Source: Gigaspora margarita (Eukaryota; Glomeromycota; Glomeromycetes; Diversisporales; Gigasporaceae). Taken from it: DNA of 64,000 nucleotides. A program made the position numbers and the translations under genes. The stretch is from assembly GCA_009809945.1 (NCBI GenBank), contig WTPW01000794.1, forward strand, positions 138,004-202,003, in the 5' to 3' direction. Of the stretch, positions 59,335 to 64,000 are shown one piece after another (the stretch's first letter is position 1; each line of letters begins with the position of its first letter). Under the pieces are notes generated by a model. It was not told where the DNA came from. It saw nothing but the letters and a program-made list of their open reading frames with translations, and made no database searches.

Positions 59335-60604
59335 TAGTGATATCACTTGGCTATTTGGCCAGCCAATGGTCATGGCCAAAAGGCCAAAAATATAAATTTC
59401 ATTTTTGGCTAAAACACCAAATAAAGCTAGTAATCTGATTGGTCCAATATTAATACTAATTAATTATATAACTTCAAGCATTTAAAGATATAACTAGAAT
59501 GAAGCTTATTTATATACTTTATATACTTTTTAACTTCGTGTTTAATGATGCCCAGATTTAGATATCTTTAATAAAATAATTATTCAATATTTAAAATAAA
59601 TAATAGAATAAGGGTTTTAAAATTAAAAAAAATCATATTTTAGAAATAAATAAGAATTTAAAAATCTTATTTATATATTAAAATTTTAAAATTGAAAAAT
59701 AAAATTGGAGTATTTAAAAACTCCTATTTTATAAAATAAGTAAAAGTTTTATTGTATAAATTAACTAACTATTTAATAATAACAAAATACATAGTAAATA
59801 ATAAACTTTAACTCAAATTACATACTAAACCTTTACTCAAAAATTACTTACTATTAAATCTTTACCCAAATTATTTTTTTATATAACTAACTGAACCTTA
59901 GCTCAACTTACTTACTAAACTTTCGCTCAAATTATTTACTAAACCTTTGTTCATATTACTTATTAAACCTTAGTTTAAATTATTTTTTTATACAACTTGC
60001 TAAACCTTTGCTTAAATTATTTATTAAATTTTCATTTAAGTAGTTTTTCTATATAATTTAATAAACCTTTGCTTAAATTATACTATACCTTTGATTACTA
60101 AACCTTTGCTCAAATTACTTACTAAATCTTTGCTTACTAAATCTTTGCTCAAATTACTTATTAAACCTTTGTTCAAATTATACTTTTATATAATTTTCTA
60201 AATCTTTGCTTAAATTACTTTTTCATATAGCTTATTAAACTTTTAGTTAAATTATTTTAATATATATAATTAATTAAATTTTCACTTTAAATTATTTTTT
60301 ATATAACTTATTAAACTTTCGCATAGATTTTTTTTTATATAGCTTAACAAGTATTACTTAAGTTATCATATATATTAATATGCTTTTATACAGTATTTTT
60401 ATACACTTTTTTTTTTTATTACTATCTAGAGACATTTGGCCATTTGGCCATCGGCCAACGGCCATATCAGCCAAATAATTTTAATTGGCCTGGCCAATTG
60501 ACATTAAACTTTGGCCGTAAAATTTTGGCCATTTTTGGCCAAATTATTTTGTATTGGCCAATGGCCAATTAAATTTTGTTTGTTCGATTAAATTGCCATC
60601 ACTA
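59335..60604. mobile_element. hAT-like element, 1.27 kb, in the minisatellite
   Basis: TAGTGATATCACTTGG at the left and GCCATCACTA at the right are flanked by the perfect 8-bp duplication AATATGAT (59327-59334, 60605-60612). TTGGCCA/ATGGCCA words crowd both sub-ends (59350-59390, 60430-60570). The core is a tandem array (59800-60345). No transposase. Confidence 0.88.
59800..60345. repeat. ACTTACTAAACCTTTGCTCAAATT tandem array
   Basis: About 14 degenerate units of 22-45 bp, (A)CTTA(T/C)TAAACCTTTG followed by CTCAAATTA and sometimes TTTTTATATAA. The same unit in reverse complement occurs at 26215-26290 (TTTGAGCGAAGGTTCAGTAAG). Confidence 0.8.
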
Positions 60605-61040
60605 AATATGATAGTTTGTAAGTAATACAGAATAAGAAAATTTTTAAATTAGAAATGCCAATTATATTTCAACACAAATAACATAACTTTAATCAATCTA
60701 TATACTTGATACAATACAATATAACTATCTGTAAGTAATACAGAACAAGAAAATATTTAAAATCAGAAATGCTGCTTATATTTCAATACAAATAATATAA
60801 CCTTAACTAATCTATATACATGTTGTTTTAGCAGTGGAGCAAAAGGTAATAGCAGATATGCATTATAGCTACAATGGTTATGTCCATCATGGCCATAGCT
60901 TTTTCAATGATACAATAGTGATACAATACAATGTGACAATTTGTAAATAATACAAAAATTTTTAAATCAGAAATGTCAATTATATTCTAACACAAATAAT
61001 ATAACTTTAACCAATCTACATATCTAATACAATACAATAT

Positions 61041-62062
61041 CAGTCTATCGAGATGTCACACCTAAATTTTTTACTATATAAATTTATATTAAAAACATAT
61101 AAAATTACTATATAACTTTAAAGCCATGATTCTTTTGGATTTACAAACCAATTATTTTCAAATTTTGAGATTAAGTATATCAAGAATAGTAGAATAAAAT
61201 CACCTATAAAAATTGAAGATTTTACTAATAAAATTTTATGAAAAAGAAAATTTTGTTAAATTTGAAACTATAATTATATGTAAAATTTTATGCTAAACAA
61301 AGTTTACTTAGATGACAAAATTGGTTGTTTTAATAAAAAAAAAAGTTTGCTATATACTAAAGCTAAAAATTTCAAAATTTCTATATACAACTTTTTTTTT
61401 TGTTAAGAAAATCTAGTTTGGGCTTGTAAGTAAAATTGTTCAGCATAAAATTTTATGACAATAATAAAGGGTAGAATTCAATTTTTTAAACATTTTACTA
61501 AGTAAAAAATTGAATCAAAGTTTTTGTAAAAAATTTTTTTTTTTTGTGAAAACTTTGATTCAATTTTTTACTTGGTAAAATGTTTAAAAAATTGAATTCT
61601 ACCCTTATTATTGTCATAAAATTTTATGCTGAACAATTTTACTTACAAGCCCAAACTAGATTTTCTTAACAAAAAAAAAAGTTGTATATAGAAATTTTGA
61701 AATTTTTGGCTTTAGTATATAGCAAACTTTTTTTTTTATTAAGACAACCAATTTTGCCATCTAAGTAAACTTTGTTTAGCATAAAATTTTACATATAATT
61801 ATAGTTTCAGATTTAACAAATTTTTCTTTTTCATAAAATTTTATTAGTAAAATCTTCAATTTTTATAGGAATTTAAAAACTGTTCTAGGTGATTTTATTC
61901 TACTATTCTTGATATACTTAATTCCAAAATTTGAAAATAATTGGTTGTAAACCCAAAAGAATCATGGCTTTTAAAGTTATATAATAATTTTATATGTTTT
62001 TAATATAAATTTATATAGTAAAAAATTTAGGATATAATATAGTGTGACATCTCGGTAGACTG
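61041..62062. mobile_element. 1.0-kb foldback element with arms of about 490 bp
   Basis: CAGTCTATCGAGATGTCACA at the left is mirrored at the right (TGTGACATCTCGGTAGACTG). The two arms are complementary almost throughout, meeting at a loop near 61530-61540. ATAT precedes (61037-61040) and follows (62063-62066) the element. It sits in the minisatellite. No ORF. Transcription would give a long double-stranded hairpin. Confidence 0.85.
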
Positions 62063-62321
62063 ATATAATAATCTGTAAGTATTATAAAATAAGAAAATTT
62101 TTAAATCAGAATATTGCTTATATTCCAATATAAATAATATAACTTTAACTAATCTACATACCTGTTATTAGTATTGTATATTTTCGCTGTCCTAGCCTTT
62201 TTTTGCCATGTCTAAACGTCCTAGTATTCAAGTGTTCCAACTATGTTCCAAGCCTTAATAATTAATAAATTAATTTAAAAAAATACATAATTATATATTT
62301 TTCTAGGTGCTGAACATATAG

Positions 62322-62365
62322 GAGTAAGTCAATAGAAAAGGAACAAATCGTTTTTAGTAAAATTT
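62322..62365. repeat. One-ended relic of the 346-594 MITE family
   Basis: GGAGTAAGTCAATAGAAAAG followed by GAACAAATCG and TTTTTAGTAAAATTTTT matches the right end of 346-594 in reverse. No matching second end was found. Confidence 0.5.
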
Positions 62366-62559
62366 TTTTAATTTTTAAAATAAAATATCTTAATAACAAT
62401 AGCATAGTAGACATTTGATTTGATTGGTTAAAAAAATATAAACAAATAAACAATATGCATAATATAGATCATTATATAAATCTAAATATAGCAATTTAAT
62501 TAGAGTTTTACCATTACCAAGTTGGTAACTTCATCAGTATAATCACTACTTGCAGAGTC

Positions 62560-63660
62560 TTGAGGCTTTTATTGTCTTAGTCCACCCTTGGAAATTTGAA
62601 CTTTCATTGTCAAAAATTTTAAGTTTAGTTGTTGTATTCAAATTCTTCGCTGTCTTAATTAGAACTGTAAATATAGCACAGTAGTTAGAACTAAACATAA
62701 CATGGTATAAACTAATATAGTAGCTAGATTCAGATATTAGACATAGCACAATAATTAGAACTAGACATAGCACAGTAGTTAGATCCAGGACATTAGAACT
62801 AGACTTAGTTAGATTCAGGATATTAGAACTAATATAGTAGATTTGGATATTAGAATTGTATGTAGTATAATAGTTAGATTTTAAGATGCAGCATGATAGT
62901 TAGATTTGGCATGTTAGAACTGAATATAGCACAATAATTAGATTCGAGATATTAGAAATAGAGGTCTGATCCAATGAATGTTTTATTTAAATATTCACTG
63001 AATGTTTGAATATTTGAATATATAAAATTTTCACCAAATGAATATTCAAATATTTAAAATTTTCATTAAATATATTTATTGAATATTCATTGAATATATA
63101 TATATTAAAAGTAGCAAATTTTGATATAAATAATCAAATATGATTGGCTAATTTTTGTATAATAAATTCTAATTAGTTAAAAAATATATATAACTAATTT
63201 TTAATACTAAATTTTTAAAAATATATAAACTTTAAAATATTATAACTTTTATAATTATAAATTAAATAAATATTTACTTCAACAAAATTGTGGCTTTGGA
63301 TTAAGACAACAAATTTTTTAAAGAGAATTTTTTAAAATTATTTGTTTTTGAATTATGCTACTTTATTTTTTTTTATATTTAGTACTATATATTTAATATT
63401 CAATGAATATTCAGTGAATTTTCATTGAATATTTTCAAAATTTTTGAATGAATATTTGAATATTAAAAAGATTGACCAAATGAATATCTGAATACAAAAT
63501 TTTTGACCAGATAAGATCTCTAATTAGAAATGGTAGTTAGATTTGGAACTTTGGGATGTAATAGCTAATATAGTATAGTGGTTAGATTTGGTTTTAGAAT
63601 TATATGTAGCATGAGATTTTGGATGCAATACAATAATAGATTCTAGTTAGATTTAGTAGC
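62560..63660. repeat. Tandem array of AGTTAGATT(T/C)..ATTAGAACTA units of 30-60 bp
   Basis: Units such as ATAGCACAGTAGTTAGAACT, AGATTTGGATATTAGAA and GATGTAGCATGATAGTTAGA run from 62640 to 62958 and resume at 63523-63660 after a hAT-like MITE. No gene. CTAACTCTAAC-like words follow at 63785-63800. Confidence 0.7.
62959..63522. mobile_element. hAT-like MITE, 564 bp
   Basis: TAGAGGTCTGATCCAATGAA starts it and AAGATCTCTA ends it; the perfect 8-bp duplication ATTAGAAA flanks it (62951-62958, 63523-63530). GAATATTCATTGAATAT words fill the sub-ends. Sister of 46885-47435. Confidence 0.87.
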
Positions 63661-64000
63661 GATTATTTGTATTTTTTTATTTTTTTTTTTTAAATAATAA
63701 AAATTGAGTTTTTTATATTTTGTTTTTTAAAAAAAATTTATTAAGAAATAATACTATCTAAAATTAACTATCTAATTCTAATTCTAGCTCTAACTCTAAC
63801 GTACTAAACTAACCAAACTAAACTAATCCTAGCCCAATACCAATTCTATCTAACCCAATACTAATTCTAAAACTATAACTATATAATGTATATAAAGCAC
63901 CAGGAAGGGTATAATCACATTACCTATAATGTTTTAGCAACTACAGGGCACATGTTTGTATATAGTACTTCTGAAGTATAAACCAAAATTAGTAATGTAA
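63661..64000. other. AT-rich end of window, no gene seen
   Basis: T and A tracts, then CTAATTCTA / AACTAAACTAA short repeats (63770-63880). Nothing further can be supported. Confidence 0.4.

Larger units (their letters stand above)
41030..62165. repeat. Minisatellite locus (units of about 115 bp) broken up by insertions
   Basis: The unit contains AATACAATACAATATGACAG, TCTGTAAGTAATACAGAATA, AAATTTTTAAATCAGAAAT, ATTATATTCCAACACAAATA and ACTTTAACCAATCTACATAC. Copies occur at 41030-41090, 42170-42296, 43061-43215, 58775-59215 (about four), 60605-60820, 60915-61040 and 62063-62165. Some groups are followed by a spacer of about 100 bp with TGTTGTTGTAG, GCAGAGCAAAAG and ATCATAGCTATAGCTTTT. At least four mobile elements sit inside units or spacers, each with its own TSD or TIR. 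Confidence 0.85.

Overview
The window reads as a gene-poor, repeat-saturated block of a very AT-rich eukaryotic nuclear genome. The best guess is an arbuscular mycorrhizal fungus (Glomeromycotina), inferred from base composition, the style of the LINE and the BED-finger hAT transposase, abundant small TIR elements, and TTAGGG-like telomeric motifs. No database search backs this taxon. No host protein-coding gene could be supported. Short runs of N (710-767, 16171-16227, 37766) show a draft assembly.

Layout. (1) 0.3-7 kb: small TIR elements and two independent tRNA-derived SINEs head to head, each with its own target-site duplication (TSD); the left SINE was split later by two DNA elements. 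(2) 7.6-41 kb: a mosaic of inverted duplications. Segment A (about 7.65-13.4 kb) recurs inverted as A' (25.75-31.7 kb), and segment B (22.39-25.50 kb) recurs inverted as B' (37.34-40.79 kb). Comparing arms exposes insertions present in one and absent from the other, including a TTAA element, Harbinger-like elements, a 1-kb SINE and a MULE-like element. Between them lie hAT, Harbinger-like and MULE-like elements, a third SINE type and tandem arrays. (3) 41-62.2 kb: a minisatellite of roughly 115-bp units that has been invaded repeatedly. The largest invader is a 15.1-kb hAT element (43620-58725, TSD ACGGCTAC) carrying a decayed BED-finger hAT transposase on the minus strand. Its transposase is split by a full-length 7.7-kb LINE (48740-56412, TSD of 16 bp), and another part holds a 551-bp hAT MITE containing a smaller element. 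(4) 62.5-64 kb: a short-unit tandem array broken by another hAT MITE.

The only convincing coding sequence is in transposons: the hAT transposase (BED remnant, RNase-H-like core, hATC dimerisation domain) and the LINE (ORF1, then ORF2 with endonuclease, reverse transcriptase, RNase-H-like remnant and a zinc knuckle). All are broken by stops and frameshifts. The long C-terminal part of LINE ORF1 is the most unusual protein feature: six, perhaps seven, copies of an LR-x2-Y-x-F-x2-LP type repeat.

Most elements below are defined by paired terminal inverted repeats (TIRs) plus TSDs read directly from the sequence. Superfamily names for non-coding elements rest on TSD length and terminal bases and are inferences.
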